Shown: piece by piece, positions 11,340 through 23,490 of the stretch
Position numbering within the stretch: position 1 is the stretch's first letter
How the letters are laid out: every line of letters begins with the position of its first letter
Assembly: GCA_025766275.1 (NCBI GenBank)
Contig: JAFKAC010000006.1
Location: 992,001-1,056,000, forward strand
Source: Lactarius indigo
Taxonomy: Eukaryota > Basidiomycota > Agaricomycetes > Russulales > Russulaceae
Direction of reading: 5' to 3'
DNA length: 64,000 nt
The notes under the pieces: generated by a model
Seen by the model: only the letters and a program-made list of their open reading frames with translations
What the model was told of the DNA's origin: nothing
Database searches by the model: none
Program-made: the position numbers and the translations under genes

Positions 11340-12808
11340 TTACACGACTTCTTTGAGCACAGTTGGATTCGGCGTGTCTAGAACACGTGAGAACGGCATC
11401 GCTTCTGTGGGCTGCAACCAGTTCTTCTCATCGTACTCGACGTGGGGAGGGGAATCAATCATGTGAATGTGTATGCAAAACGCGTCTTTGCACTTGTATT
11501 GCGCCCTGACTTATGGAGTACTGACCCGTGGATGAGGACAAGGTCGCCTGGTAAAGTGAGGCCGGGAGTTAGGAGCGTTTTCTAAAGTGGTGTATGGCAC
11601 AGCGAAGTCGCTTACCGGGGTTACATTCCTCCAAGACGTACCTACCCGTGGGAGTGGATACGTGACTAGGATCAAGAAGCTGTTCGAAACCAGTACCCCC
11701 TGAAGGCAGACGGACAAAGCGCTTCACGATTGACGCGGTGAGATGCGAGCCGGGAAGAAAGGACATCGCGCCGTTTTCCGAGGTGCATTTCTCCAGCGCT
11801 ATCCAGAAGCCTAGCGCACTAGGCGGAGACGTATACTGTACTTCGGCAGCGAGGGATTAGTGGCGCTACCATCAGAATGAAGGGTTGGGCGGCGCACCAA
11901 GAAGGTACTGCGATCAGGGAAATTTGAATGCTGACCAGCTGACCAGGGTTGTGCATATTGAACTTACGAGTCGTTATGTTCGGGAACTACAATATATACA
12001 ACCACATGAGTGAGGTCAATTGGAGCCAAGATCACGAGTGCGGTACCTTCACCACCTATCTGGGGTTGTTTGGTGATGACCATGGACTGCAAAGCTGGGG
12101 GTGGCAGTGTTTCCGTTAGTATCGGAAATAATTCATAATCAGAGGGGGGCAGGATTGGTTGAAAATACCCACCTACGGGATCATGATGGAAACGCAGATC
12201 GCGCACGAGATCACGGAGCTTTCCGTTCTGCAGCGTCGCCCGTCCTGAACACGGGGTCGAGCTCATGAAGGGCTGGGAAAAACGTTTAACCTTAGGGGGA
12301 ATGACTGAAGGCAAGAAAAAAAGGAGACCATGACCGATCTTATTGACAGCATGGTGCTTCTCTCGTGTCAGGTTTCCGCGCTCATCGATGGCATCTTCTT
12401 CGAGGAAGTAGCGAATTTTGTCGCCGGACGTAAGGAAGTATTCGTCACCGACATGGTTATTGTCACCCGTCGTGAACTTGGTCTGACCTACTAGTGAATT
12501 CTGCGCATAATCAAGATTACGTGATTAGGTAAGCGCACGAGAGGGTGATCTTGTAAGCTGAACTCGTGGAGGAAGTTCCCTCGAACGGGCTTAAAAGAGC
12601 GTCTGTTTCACCTGGGGCTAGGAACCCAGGAATAACGAGATAGCTGTCAAGCGTTCAATGGGGCTCGGCCTGGATCCGAAATGGGACCACGCACCCGTTT
12701 CTATGAAACTTTGAATGTAGGATGAGTACACCAAAGGCGCTTTATTACCGGAAGACGGACTGATTCAATCTGATCCAGTGAAAGAAACTGGAGTGTGTGA
12801 TTGGCCAT
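11340..12808 (-). CDS. Phytanoyl-CoA dioxygenase domain protein (PHYHD1-like), frameshifted as given
   Basis: Fe(II)/2-oxoglutarate-dependent dioxygenase of the PhyH family, PHYHD1 branch; the substrate is unknown. From a likely start at 12808 (MANHTLQFLSLDQIES), the blocks are VIPGFLAP, DHPLVR, VGDEYFLTSGDKIRYFLEED, NKIGHALHELDPVFR, TLQNGKLRDLVRDLRFHHDP, LQSMVITKQPQIGGE, VPEHNDSTFL (iron-binding H-x-D), SALGFWIALEKCTSENGAMS, FLPGSH, GDLVLIHGSVLHKSG (distal His) and a tail ending TVLKEVV. At least six introns splice in frame. Three indels break the frame: one base too few near 12588, one too many near 12240, one too few near 11466. The first exon junction is also unsure. Metal ligands are all present. 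Confidence 0.78.
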
Positions 12809-13082
12809 CGAATGGGTGGGTGTCCGTGTCGGTGGGTTCGCTCAAAAATCCGCCGTCAGTCTGAGTCTGGGTCAGTAGCACGAATGGGTCAAATCACAAG
12901 CGAAGCAGTGTCACCCTTCTCGGCAACCGAGAACCCGTCACTGTCAAATCGATCCCGTGCGTGAGATACGCCTTTTTCCATTACTGTATCCGGACACGCG
13001 CCCATGCTACTCTTACAAGCACTTTATAATTTAAGCGGCCCCTCTGTTCTACAGAATACTACCGTCCCATACCCACACACAC

Positions 13083-14644
13083 ATGGTTTGCGTCCCACCT
13101 TCTATCTCACTCTCCGCAAGCGACTCCCCCTCCCAGTATCCTACGTCCGACTCTACCCTTGTCCCCTCACGCTCAACTTGGTATCGCTACCCTACTGTCC
13201 TCGGGCAGCGCGATCCAGCCCAAAGCCTCGCAGTTGATACCCCACACAACGGCAAGGTGTCTGAACGTGTAAGCCATGCACCTGTATTCGTCTTGGGTTG
13301 TGCTAATAGTTGTGCTTCTTATCCTATCGCTTCCCGGAACACAGATCCAGCCAGGTATGTTCCTCTAGAGTGTGCAATGCACACCGTGCTCACAACATTA
13401 TTCAGAGTTCCGCCTTCCTGTTGAGATCCTCGATGAGATCTTTTCCTATGCCCCACTTCCGACCCTTGCCAAGCTTGCTCTCGTTTCCCACACATTCCAA
13501 GAGGTAGCGGCAGCGCCTGCTCTATCGCAATATACCCTCCTTGCCCGTATCTCACACCACGGCCCTCGTCGAAACTTTGGCCTCCAAGCCGTGTCTTGCA
13601 GCCCATACGCGAACCTGTGAGATCGGCGATATGAGCTTTCTCGATGCCAATCGAAAGGGGCTCCTTTCTCCGTCGTTCTTCGAGCAACTGCGGTCCGCTC
13701 TGCACAGTATGCATCGACTCACCGAACTCACCTTCCTCCTCAACGGCCCCACATCCCACGTCCTACTTGGCGCGCCGTTCAAGCTCACGAAGCTCACCGT
13801 GTCTTGTGACTTTGACGCAACATTCGCAAGCTGGTTGACGGAGCAGGCTGGCCTGCGCACCGCCATCTTTCTGCGGAACCTTTACTGAGGGCGTTACTCT
13901 CCCAACGGACTGCCTTACCTTCCCTACGACGCGTTACGGCATCCCCGCCCACGCTTGCATGTGTCGTGCCGGGAAGGTCAATCCGCGAGGTCGACTTGTG
14001 CCTCGTGCACCCATGGTCGCTCAACCGCGAGGTGTTACAGATGACGATCCGAGTAATCTCTTCTTCAAAGAGCCCGCTGGATTCCCTCAAGATCATCTCG
14101 CACCTTTCAGAGCCAACGGACATAGTCTTATCCTCGCTGGAGACCATCCCCTCTGGTTTGAGTTCCATCACAAAATTTGCGCTGCATGCCGTGAGCGGCT
14201 CGATCACCGACGTGAGCACACGTGCCCTTGGTCGCTATTTCTTTCTGACTGACGGCTTTTCAGGACATCCTTTCTGGCTTGCCCCCTATCCTCTCTCGAT
14301 TCACCGGCCTCAGATCTGTCGTCCTCTTTTCGAAGAACAGATACGACGCGTTGCACACCGCGGCAGGCTCGCGGGCGCTCGCGGAAACGTGGCATGCGCA
14401 CTGCTCGTCACTTGAGAGCGTCACCCTCCCCGGTACGACCTACGTGCACCACCGCAACTATGGCTGGAACACGCCACGAGACCTTGCGGAGCTACTTGAG
14501 ACGCGCGAACAGCCGATGCAACCCCAGCACTATGCCGCTGCGGCACAGGGCGAGAAGGGGCGCGACTTACTCCGTGGATTCAAATCGGATCACGGCATGG
14601 AGCGAAACAACAGCGGCGTATCGATGGTGGCGGTCGCTGCTTGA
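13083..14644 (+). CDS. F-box protein, frameshifted as given
   Basis: F-box protein, presumably an SCF ubiquitin-ligase substrate adaptor. After a disordered Ser-rich head (from ATG 13083), a tiny exon (IQPE) leads into the F-box: FRLPVEILDEIFSYAPLPTL followed by AKLALVSHTFQEVAA. A leucine-patterned region follows (SALHSMHRLTELTFLLNGPT, SLRRVTASPPTLACVVPG, LSGLPPILSRFTGLRSVVLF), as in the many Agaricomycete F-box/LRR-like proteins. The frame steps forward by one base at 13512 (GGC[A]GCG), 13872 (TTC[T]GCGG) and about 13918 (AC[C]T). With these steps the protein reads smoothly, for example LLYRNIPSLPVSHTTALVET. One clean intron lies near 14211-14264. Target unknown. Confidence 0.72.
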
Positions 14645-16461
14645 GTGTTGCTCGCGAATGATATAACGAAGAGATGATTCTGACGTCACGACCACTGCCA
14701 TTGTTATGTACTGATCTCACGAACCTGTACAAGTAGCCCATGTGTTTGTAGTGTACTACGTAAACCGAAAAAAAGGATACCCCTGTTATCACGTATTATA
14801 GGTTTCGAAAGTTTACGGTGTTTCGAGACGAAGCAACGGCAAAAATAACCAATCTTTGCATGGATAATTGGACATGCCACCCATCTACTATTGGATGGAC
14901 CACAAGAAATTTCGCTGCGGTTGCGTTGCAATGTTGTCATTACTCGAAATCAGATTATAATAAACAGTCGAGTATTATGGGACATATTGTGCGGCACAAG
15001 TTTCAAGATGTCGTCTGCATGTCACTCAAGCTGCTTCTGAAAATTTAGAGCATTCAGAACGGCAGGAAGAAGAAAAAAGTAGACGTGCGACGCACAAGGG
15101 CCACTTCACGACCATCATATTTCGAAGTCCGCTGCTGCAGCGCTCAGCGCTCAGCAAATGCGTCGCGATTCACTGACGACCGGTTTAAAAATCCCAACTT
15201 TTTTGGGTTTCGCAGAGTCACAACCACCTCTACCTTATATCGAACTGACATTTCAGGGACCTGCGGTTCACATGGAATTATCGCGTCGACTCTGATAGTC
15301 CAATTGGCAAAAGGCGCCGGCGGCACGATTTGGTCAAATTGTTGAAACCCCGTTTAATTGACAGAGGTACCTAGTATCCCAAGTAGCATCCCATGACCAT
15401 TTGAAAAAAAAAAAACTTGCCCACAGTGGTAGTAAAGTCACCAGATCGCCGACTTGATGGTTGGACATAGCCAAAGCGCGAACTGGGGTGATGCGGATCT
15501 TGACGTGGACTCGAGAGATCCATCTCGTCGATTAATTTGAACGACTGCAGTAAGTTACACTGTACAGTGAGCGCCAGACCATGGCAGCACGGTGCCAATA
15601 GACGGTAGTACAGGACCGACCTATCCACACATTGTATGAAATGACCCCCCGTTCCAATTCCGCTGTCAGCCGATAGAAGTAGAAAAAGTGTCATCGCGCA
15701 GAAACCTTCCTCGAAACTTACGGTACCTGTACTGAGACTGTCTGTTCGTCGGTGATAGGACTAACAACCTTGCTTCCAGCCAGTAAATCCGGGTCACCGC
15801 CGTTCTGACGAGACCTCAGATAGCGAAGCTCGAAAAGGGATCAGGTTTGATCGACGTATTAGGAACCCCAGCAGGGAGCAGGAACCACCATCTGAAAGTG
15901 GCGCGCGGAGCTCTCAACTCACGCCGGTGTCTTGATCCATAGCCTGGTCCGGAGATCCGATGGCTCCTGGTACAACCCCTTTCATCTCTCCTCTTTCGAA
16001 CAAAAGAAAGAATAAAGGGAAAAAAAAAGAGAACTTCAGCGACCGGAACATAGAGAGCAGTGGTGCTACTATGTGGAGTCGCCACACAACAGGTCTCGCA
16101 ATCACTCGCGACGTCTATATGATCCGAGCCAACCCACACAGAGGCGGAAGATATGATGAGCCGGGTTGATCGAGCGGCGTACGGACCTGGAAGGGGGCTG
16201 AAGGTTTCTGACCGCAAGGCCATCAGGCCTCAGGCCTCAGGCCTCAGCTGTCAATTCGAGCGCTAACGAGCGCTCATGAAAGTCTTGTGACTTCGAGAGT
16301 TCCCCCTCGCCTATAGACCTGGCTACAGTACCTAACGTCCTAAACAACAACTCGTGTGATGCGTCCAGCGATCATAGTCCCGTGTGCCCACAAGTGCTAT
16401 CGATACAAACTATAGTAGAAATCGTGTTAATGTCGTACCCTCCAATAGTCTCCTAGTCCCT
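14645..16461. other. Long intergenic stretch without a supportable gene
   Basis: 1.8 kb between the F-box gene and the 3' end of RAP1. The open frames here (up to 135 codons, minus strand near 15816-16223) have no recognisable motif, no consistent splice structure and biased composition. A short tandem CAGGCCT repeat sits at 16224-16247, and A-runs occur near 15404-15414 and 16019-16028. No tRNA or rRNA signature found. Confidence 0.5.
16224..16247. repeat. CAGGCCT tandem repeat, about 3.4 copies
   Basis: Three exact copies of the 7-mer CAGGCCT plus a partial fourth, in non-coding sequence about 230 bases beyond the RAP1 stop. Simple microsatellite; no function inferred. Confidence 0.8.
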
Positions 16462-19039
16462 TCATGACTCGGTTGCAGGGTCAGGCTCGTCGATGAAATG
16501 GCCCTGGTTGAGCCGTTGAATGAGGTGGTCGATCTTTTGTTTATGAATCCTGTGGTGTTCCTGCCAACCTTTCCATGGGTGGTGCGGATGCTGAAGGGGG
16601 TAATTGAGTGACAATATAAGAAACAGAGAAGAAGCGAACTAACTCGACGTCCAAAGGCTTGGAATATTTTGTCTGATGTGCCGTCGGGTTTGTTAACAAA
16701 AAATTTTGCCAGCAGAACATCATCTGCACGGCTGTAACGCATCTTCTTTTCAGGGGCTTGCGGAAGGGGGTCGTCATTCTCGGTATGATTGAGCTCATGC
16801 TTGTGTCTGCGATAAAATTTCATCCAAGAAGCTCGCGAGTGGTGGGGCGCCTGCATGACGTCAACACTGAGTATTGTTGAAGATTCATGGCAAACCTTCT
16901 GTGCGATGTCCTTCCAAAATGCAACCATATCCAGTTTGCCTTGAGATCTGCGCGATCACATTATATGTTGCCATCAGGCCAATAACTCTCTCCACCGACC
17001 TTTTCTTGTGATGCAAAAGCTTGATCAAGAATGCAATGTCCTCGTCTGTAAACGCAACACCCTTCCCTGTCGTACTCCTAAATAGCGCCCTGGGAGGTGT
17101 CGGGGAACGTGAGTGTTCCTCATTCTCGAGCTCTGTACGGACACGCTCCCGGATGTTAATGATGCTGTTAGAACTGGGGCCTGCAGTGACAGTATGGGCG
17201 ACGGTCCCATCACCTGCTTCCCCGTCGTCGCTCGCCGTATTGTTCATGGCATAACCACCGAGGCGAATTTGGTGCTTGTTGCAATACCGACGCCATGAGT
17301 AGAAACTATGCCCATGTCAGAGACATCGAGACTACACGGGGATAACATACGTATGATGAGGGGCCTGGGGAATACTTTTAATATTGTGATGGCATTTGAT
17401 CTACAGGCAACACACCTTTACGGCAACCCTTTCGCAGATCTCTCTAAGACTAAGGACAAGTCCCTGCGCCACGCAATAATCAATGTACTTTTTCAAATAT
17501 TCTATGTCCTCGTGCGTGAACAAGTTCCCGCCATATGTGCTCTTAACAACCCGCGATGGGGGTGTAGGGGAACGCGCATCGGGATTGCGTCGGTTCACTA
17601 GCGCTGTGGCAGGAGGAGCGGGAGTGGGCTAGGCGTTCATTAGCAGAAATAGGTGGAAGGATTCGCCTGGGTTTACCTGGGTCCGGGTGCGTTTGCGCCC
17701 ACGTGGCGGATCCGCGTTATCGGTAGCTGGCGGAGATGGTTCAGTCGATGGCCCTCCCTCGGGTATATACGGTTGTGGATAAGACCCTGGGTCGTACTGC
17801 ATGCGGTTATTTGAGTATAGTATGGAAAGCGGATAAAGCACACACTCCTTGCGCAAAATACTGATCAGAACTCCAGGCTTGATCAGGGTACTCATAACTT
17901 GGTGCTGGGGGATGATCTATTGGTCCAGGGGGCGGTCCAGCAGGCTGATACGCAGGGTCCCAGGCGTCTTCGCGATATGGGCCTCTTGGCTGAATTATTT
18001 GCGGTGGAAGATGACTCTGAGTTTGCTCGGGCGCGATGCTGTTTGGCGCTTGCCAGGTTTGAGGTGGGGCGGCAGGTGAAGGATGCATGGTGCGGGCTGC
18101 TGGCTGAAGCTGAGCCTGGTAGGTCTGGTATGTAAAAGAGGCTCCAGGTGGCTCGACGGTTTGCATCGTTTGTGGAAGTTGGGTCTGGAACGCCTCGGGG
18201 TTTTGAACTACTTGGGGTACGGTAGGTGGTGCTGGAGGCTGCTGCCTCGGAGGACCAGTCGCTTGAGGTATGATGGCCGGGGATATGATGGGTGTTGCGG
18301 CAGGGGCGGGGGCGGGGGGGCATTGTCTGCGGATGTGATGAATGGTGAAGGGGACAAGCCAAACTTTTGGGACAAGACTTACTGCTCGTTCCCTATCACC
18401 TTGCACCCAGCAAAGTTGTTCACGAATGTTTGAAGTGCACCAGCTTTGATACACTCATGTACCCAACGCGCATCCAGAACAACCTTGCCTTTCTTTCCGA
18501 TGTATTGGCGATATAGATTCTGCCCAGACTCAGTGTGCGGGTTCACTGTTCGCCGTGTAAGTGGTGTGCACAAAGCACAAGATAAGCGACACGATATCTT
18601 TCCCTACCTAAAATGTAATTCACTCCGCTGTAAGAATTGGCGACTGCGCCTCCATTTTTCTAGTAACAAAAGTTTGAGAACGCTGGAAGGCCGGGAGACA
18701 CATGCACACAAAGGAAGGACCGCCCGAGTAATCGCTGACAGCTGTTGCTATTTTTCAACGAATCAAGAAAAAAAAAACGCGCGTTGACGGGAAAAGATCG
18801 CGCAAGCGCACTGCAGATCGTGTATGGCCGGCACAGGAACTCACCGTGATGAGGTCGACGACACGATCATGGTCGGAAACATCCTTGTGGACGTACATGG
18901 CTAGAGGGGTGCCCATCATGGGCTCCAGAAAGAGGACATGTTCTGCGATCTCTGGATTATCACACTGATCCCTCTGTTGTTGCTGTTGTTGCTGCTGCTG
19001 CTGTTGCTGTTGCTGAACGCGGGGATGAGCTGGTGCCAT
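16462..19039 (-). CDS. RAP1: RAP1-type telomere protein with BRCT and three Myb-like modules
   Basis: Homologue of Rap1/TRF2-interacting protein, which binds telomeres directly or through TRF proteins and controls telomere length and silencing. The start at 19039 is followed by a run of 14 Gln. A BRCT domain is assembled from three exons: LFLEPMMGTPLAMYVHKDVS, NGGAVANSYSGVNYIL and GKKGKVVLDARWVHECIKAG. A Pro/Gln-rich linker of about 150 residues follows. Then come three Myb-like modules: LFTHEDIEYLKKYIDY..FYSWRRYCNKHQ; VAFTDEDIAFLIKLLHHKK..SRASWMKFYRRHK; and MRYSRADDVLLAKFFVNKPD..HPWKGWQEHHRIHK. The protein stops about 20 residues after the third, with no room for a Rap1 C-terminal (RCT) domain. 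All exon joins keep frame. It is divergent from CDC24. Confidence 0.85.
18970..19015. repeat. Poly-glutamine (CAG/CAA) microsatellite inside RAP1
   Basis: Mixed CAG/CAA codons on the minus strand encode 14 consecutive Gln at residues 9-22 of the RAP1 protein. The mixed codons suggest some purifying selection or age, but length polymorphism is likely. Confidence 0.9.
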
Positions 19040-19567
19040 GGGTCTCGGCGAGGAGGCAGTAGGGGCGAGTCCCCTGTCACTGGATCGCCACCTTCAGCGG
19101 ACTTTGAATGTCAGCCACCGATGCCTACGCCATCATCACACCTCGCTCGTTCGCTGTCAAACGGTGGCAACTAGCACAGGGTGACACAGAGTCTCCGATG
19201 CCTCCGTACGAGAATAAATGGTAGCTAGTCGGACGCAATGTTACTAGTACGTCACGTAAATATTTAAGATGCTCGCCGATAACACGATGATCGGGGAATA
19301 CAATTGGGACAAGAGCAAGAGAATGGAGTCCTCGGATCGAGAGCGGCGGTGGATATAAAAAAACAAAATATAGAGTATTAGGTAATATAAGCCAACGAGA
19401 CCGAGTCGGGGTATGAAAAGGGCCTGACGGTATCAACAGAGCCGTTACAGCTTCCAGAAACAGACACACGGTCTCTCTCTCTTCCTCATTCCCTCCCTCA
19501 CCGTCTCACTCCTCCTCGGGGTACTTTCCTTCCCTTCTCTCCTCCCCTTTTCCCCTCTTAGTCATCC
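19040..19567. promoter_or_regulatory. Divergent promoter region of RAP1 and CDC24
   Basis: 528 bases between divergent starts. A TATA-like GGATATAAAAAAAC lies near 19351 and a strong pyrimidine tract runs from about 19470 to 19560 just before the CDC24 ATG, the usual layout of an actively transcribed fungal promoter. No specific operator is recognised. Confidence 0.5.
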
Positions 19568-22500
19568 ATGGCATCCGTCGCAGGTCGCAAAAAATCTGTC
19601 ATATCCCCAGCAAACGTCCAAATCGATATCCCAGTTGGTACCAACACCCTCCTCAATAAGGCTGCTTCCCAGTCTACGTCTCTCTACCAGCAATGCTCTG
19701 CTTTACGCTCACGTCTCCTCCGCGTCCACGGTTTCGCCCACTTTTTTGCCCTCTCCTCCCCCTCGGGTTCCTTCCGTAGTTCTGCCGAGGTTGTCAATAC
19801 AGTCTGGGACTGTTTTGCCCTCGGGACTCCTCTGTGCTACCTTTTTAACCTCCTCCCCGGTCCCATCACTCCTATCGACATAGAGACCGATCCCCGGTCT
19901 GTTGAGATCGACAACGAACGCGCTAAGAAGCGCGCCATCGCCCTTTTCGCCATCCAGGTCAAGCAACTAAATCATGGCGAGCAGTTCACAGTTACAGACC
20001 TATGGGATCGCACCAACTCGGATGGCTTTGTAAAAGTGCGTCTCCTATGAGATCTTTCACTATTATTAGGACGACTAAGCTATTGTCAAGGTCGTCAATA
20101 CTGTCACTCACCTTGTTGATCTCCTCCCTCCCAATGTGTTTGAGGAGGCACCTCCCCCATCACCTCCTGCCACCAACGATTCGTTTGATTCTGTGGGGGT
20201 GGATACGCCAGCGATACCTACTCCCGCGAATGGACCAGATATCGAGCGGAATAATATCATACGCGAACTAGTGGAAACTGAGCGTAAATATGTGCAGGAT
20301 CTTGAGGTCATGCAGGTGCGTACTTGGTCGTTTTCCTAGGATCCCCGACACTCAAGCACAGGCATGTAGAAATATGCTCAGGAATTATCGCAAAGCAACA
20401 CTCTCGATCGCGATACAATCCATTTACTCTTTCCTAACTTAAATAAATTGCTCAACTTTCAACGGAGATTTTTGATTCGTCTCGAGGGAACCGCGGACAT
20501 GCCATGGAGGGAACAGCGATGGGGTGTTCTATTCACTGACAACGTGAGTCTCAGCACGCCCACATTTGTTCGGTGCTGATGGCGATGATTTCGTGATCCA
20601 TCTGGGTATTGTTCTTTGTTTGTCACCTTGCTTGTTTTCGTATGCGGCCTACTATACTTGGAACAAAAGGAGGAAGAATTCGCAGTCTATGAGCCATACT
20701 GCGCCAACTACACGAATGCGTCTGAATTGATGCTTATGGAAGAGCAGAATCTTGTGGTACGTCTTGATCTCGGGTTACTGTCTCCCAGGAGACCGAAACC
20801 ATTGCGCTAATCACTGAGACCGAATTCTGACCAAATATGTATCAACAGAGATATAATCACCTGATCAACGCAAAGTCGGAGCTGCCAGCGTTCTTAATCA
20901 AACCTGTTCAGCGAATATGCAAATACCCTTTACTTTTAGACGTGAGTTAAGACCTCATCACATCACAAAATAGCTCATCTGAGCTACTCGATCAGCAATT
21001 GCTTAAAAAGTCTTCTCCGATTGATTATCCTCACTACGAAGAACTCAAAGCGGGATCGGCCGCAGCGAAGCGGATAACCGACAAGATCAACGAGGCTCAG
21101 CGTCGTGCAGAAAACGTTCAGACGGTGCAAAACCTTGCTTCGCGTGTCGACGATTGGAAGGGCCATCATGTCTCCCAGTTTGGCGAACTCCTCTTGGACG
21201 ATATCTTCATCGTCACCAAGTCTGAGGTGGATCGCGAGTACCACGTGTTCCTATTCGAGCGCATCATACTTTGTTGCAAGGAAGATACGAGCGTGGCTGG
21301 TACCTCCCGGAAAGCTGGCAAGAGTAACTCCATTTTGAAGAAGCCCCAAGCTAATGGTCCGACGCTCTCTGGGTCTACCGGTGGTTCAAAGAAGAAGATG
21401 ACACCACTCTTATTGAAAGGTCGTATATACCTCAACAACGTGACAGACGCGAAGGTTTTTCAGCCAGGTATTTCATGTGCTCCTTCTTGTCTTTTATTTT
21501 CTGACACCGGATAGGCTCTTACTCGCTCAACATCTGGTGGAAGGGCGACGACGATCTAGAGTTTTTCACACTTCGTTGCCGCAATGAAGAACAAGTTAAA
21601 CAATGGGAGACCGCTGTCAAGCGCCTTATAGAGAAGGTGGCGATGCGCCGGGCATCCGAACGCAGTAGTTCACGGCTTGCCCATTTCAGCAGCCAAAGTG
21701 GCTACAATTCCCCCAACCTGCGTAATGGGGCTCACGACCGCGGGTTCTCACCTAACCCCGTTCCGTTAATCTCACCACACCCGTATGCTAATGGCAGTCG
21801 ACCCTATCGTCAGTCAAGCCCCTACGAAGATCACGCCATTGGAAATGGTACTAGTGGTCATGCGGGTGGGCCCTCGGGTTATCCTCCACACGGAGGATTT
21901 GATCTCGATGACGACCTCGAGGATCATTCAGCGGCCATCAGTCCAACGTCTGGCAGAGCTACACCGCTGGACGGACGTCGTGGCGCGATGACTCCTGGAT
22001 TTGACCAATATTATAGCTATGAACGACCACGAGCCCTCACTGAAGACGCAAATGGACCCGCATTATCGCAGTGGAGAAGCAACGTGCCAGGTCTTCCCTC
22101 TGGTCCTAGTCCTCGAATCCCTCATGCGCACATCGGTTCCACTATGAGCTATGCTTCTGAACCTGGCCTTGGTTCTGGACCTCGTGCACACAGCGGACGC
22201 CCTCAGCTACGCACTCAATACAGCTCTTCACGGTTACGTCCCCCGCACGAAAGCGGGGAACCGAGGAGTGAAGCCCCTTCGCCCTTATCAACGGTACCTG
22301 TTGTCAGCCCACTTAGTCGAACCCGGAGTGCGAGCCAACCGAGTGCATACGTTCCAGTGGCCGCCGCTGCCGCACCTCCTCTGCCATCAAACGGTTGGGA
22401 CAGGACACAAGGTTCGACGAGCACAACAACAAAGCGATCAAGTAGCTCGAGCCAATCAACTGGCGATGATTCAACGACGTATTCCCCCAATAGTTTATCT

Positions 22501-22821
22501 CCCATCACACCGTTTGGCTCGAGCGACTCTTCGTTATCTGGTACAGTAGGGCGATCATCAACGTCATACGAAGTGCCAGTGAAAGTGAAGGTCTACTTCG
22601 GTTCTGATATCTTCGTTATCCAAGTTGGTCGTGTCATTGATTACGGCGAACTCGTAGAAAGAGTTGGTAAGAAAATCCGACTTTGTGGGCCACGGAGGGA
22701 CAATGGGCCGCTACGCGTAAAGTACGAGGACGAGGAAGGTGACCTAATATCAATGCGCTCTACAGAAGACGTGGAGATGGCGTTCGGCGATAAAACGCAA
22801 GTCGTTTTGCACGTCGCATGA
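19568..22821 (+). CDS. CDC24: CDC24-type guanine nucleotide exchange factor for Cdc42
   Basis: Rho-family GEF that loads Cdc42 with GTP at sites of polarised growth. Domains in order: the N-terminal CDC24 calponin-homology-like region (TLLNKAASQSTSLYQQCSAL to WDRTNSDGFVK); a DH/RhoGEF domain beginning NIIRELVETERKYVQDLEVM, with PVQRICKYPLLL; a PH domain (FGELLLDDIFIVTKSEVDRE to KRLIEKV); a long Ser/Pro-rich linker; and a C-terminal PB1 domain (VPVKVKVYFGSDIFVIQVGR) with acidic OPCA-like motif KYEDEEGDLISM, the dock for a Bem1/Scd2-type scaffold. At least six short introns splice in frame. Length and order match fungal Cdc24. No break seen. Confidence 0.93.
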
Positions 22822-23490
22822 GGAGTTTCTCCTTTCGATCACCACTGTATCATCATTCGTTCTTCGCCTGACTCGCGGCCTCTCACCCCCCCATGTTGCA
22901 TTTGCCACTATTTTCACCAGTCACCCTACACAATAATTGGATTCCTTTGCCAAGCCATCACCTTATCATCGCATAACATCCACCTTTCTCGGGGACTTTT
23001 CCTTCGCATTGGCCACGCTTCTTCTGGAGCATATATTTCTATGGCACGTGTCTACTACTTTTCTCCTTACTACTATTCCCGATCCTCCCCTTTTATTTTC
23101 GCGCAAGCGGGGGTAGAGGCATCCTTACCTTTCCGCTCGTTTCCATCTATATTCCCCTTATATATCTATCCAGTTGTCTGTCGGCGTCCTGTTTCGCGGA
23201 TTTCTTGCGTGTAGCAAGGTGTTCTTACAGAGAGACCCCTTTGAGGGTTCCGTTGATAACCAGTTGTGTACAGTAGGATTTACTAGAGCTTTACATCGCT
23301 TGCTATGAACATTACACTCCCTTTTTTTCCCCTGACATCCTCCCAATGGAATGAAAACTCCCGTTGGTTAGGGGCAAATGCCCTTTGCCCCTGTTATGGA
23401 GCAACTGCAGGGGAGCACGGCGGTCATAGGACCGATCAAGCGGGGCAAGTCAAATGAGCACTTGACTGGTCTTGCTGGGCACATCATCTC
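22822..23490. other. Intergenic: CDC24 3' UTR and upstream region of the coiled-coil gene
   Basis: 669 bases, pyrimidine-rich in the first half. Contains one perfect inverted repeat at 23371-23391 (separate entry). Nothing else recognised. Confidence 0.5.
23371..23391. repeat. Perfect 8-bp hairpin upstream of the coiled-coil gene
   Basis: GGGGCAAA (23371-23378) pairs with TTTGCCCC (23384-23391) around a 5-nt loop TGCCC. It lies 100 bases before the ATG at 23491 and may sit in the 5' UTR. Function unknown. Confidence 0.6.

Noticed and set aside
12340..12500. Signal peptidase-like reading of FTTGDNNHVGDEYF
   Set aside because: The following SGDKIRYFLEED and NKIGHALHELDPVF blocks identify the PhyH dioxygenase family instead.
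13274..13350. Signal peptide MHLYSSWVVLIVVLLILSLP fused to the F-box
   Set aside because: This frame lies within an intron with a GTAAGCC donor. The spliced model SER|IQPE|FRLPVEIL is more consistent with a cytosolic F-box protein.
15816..16223. 135-codon minus-strand frame with a hydrophobic patch
   Set aside because: No start context, motif or splice structure; the composition looks like chance read-through.
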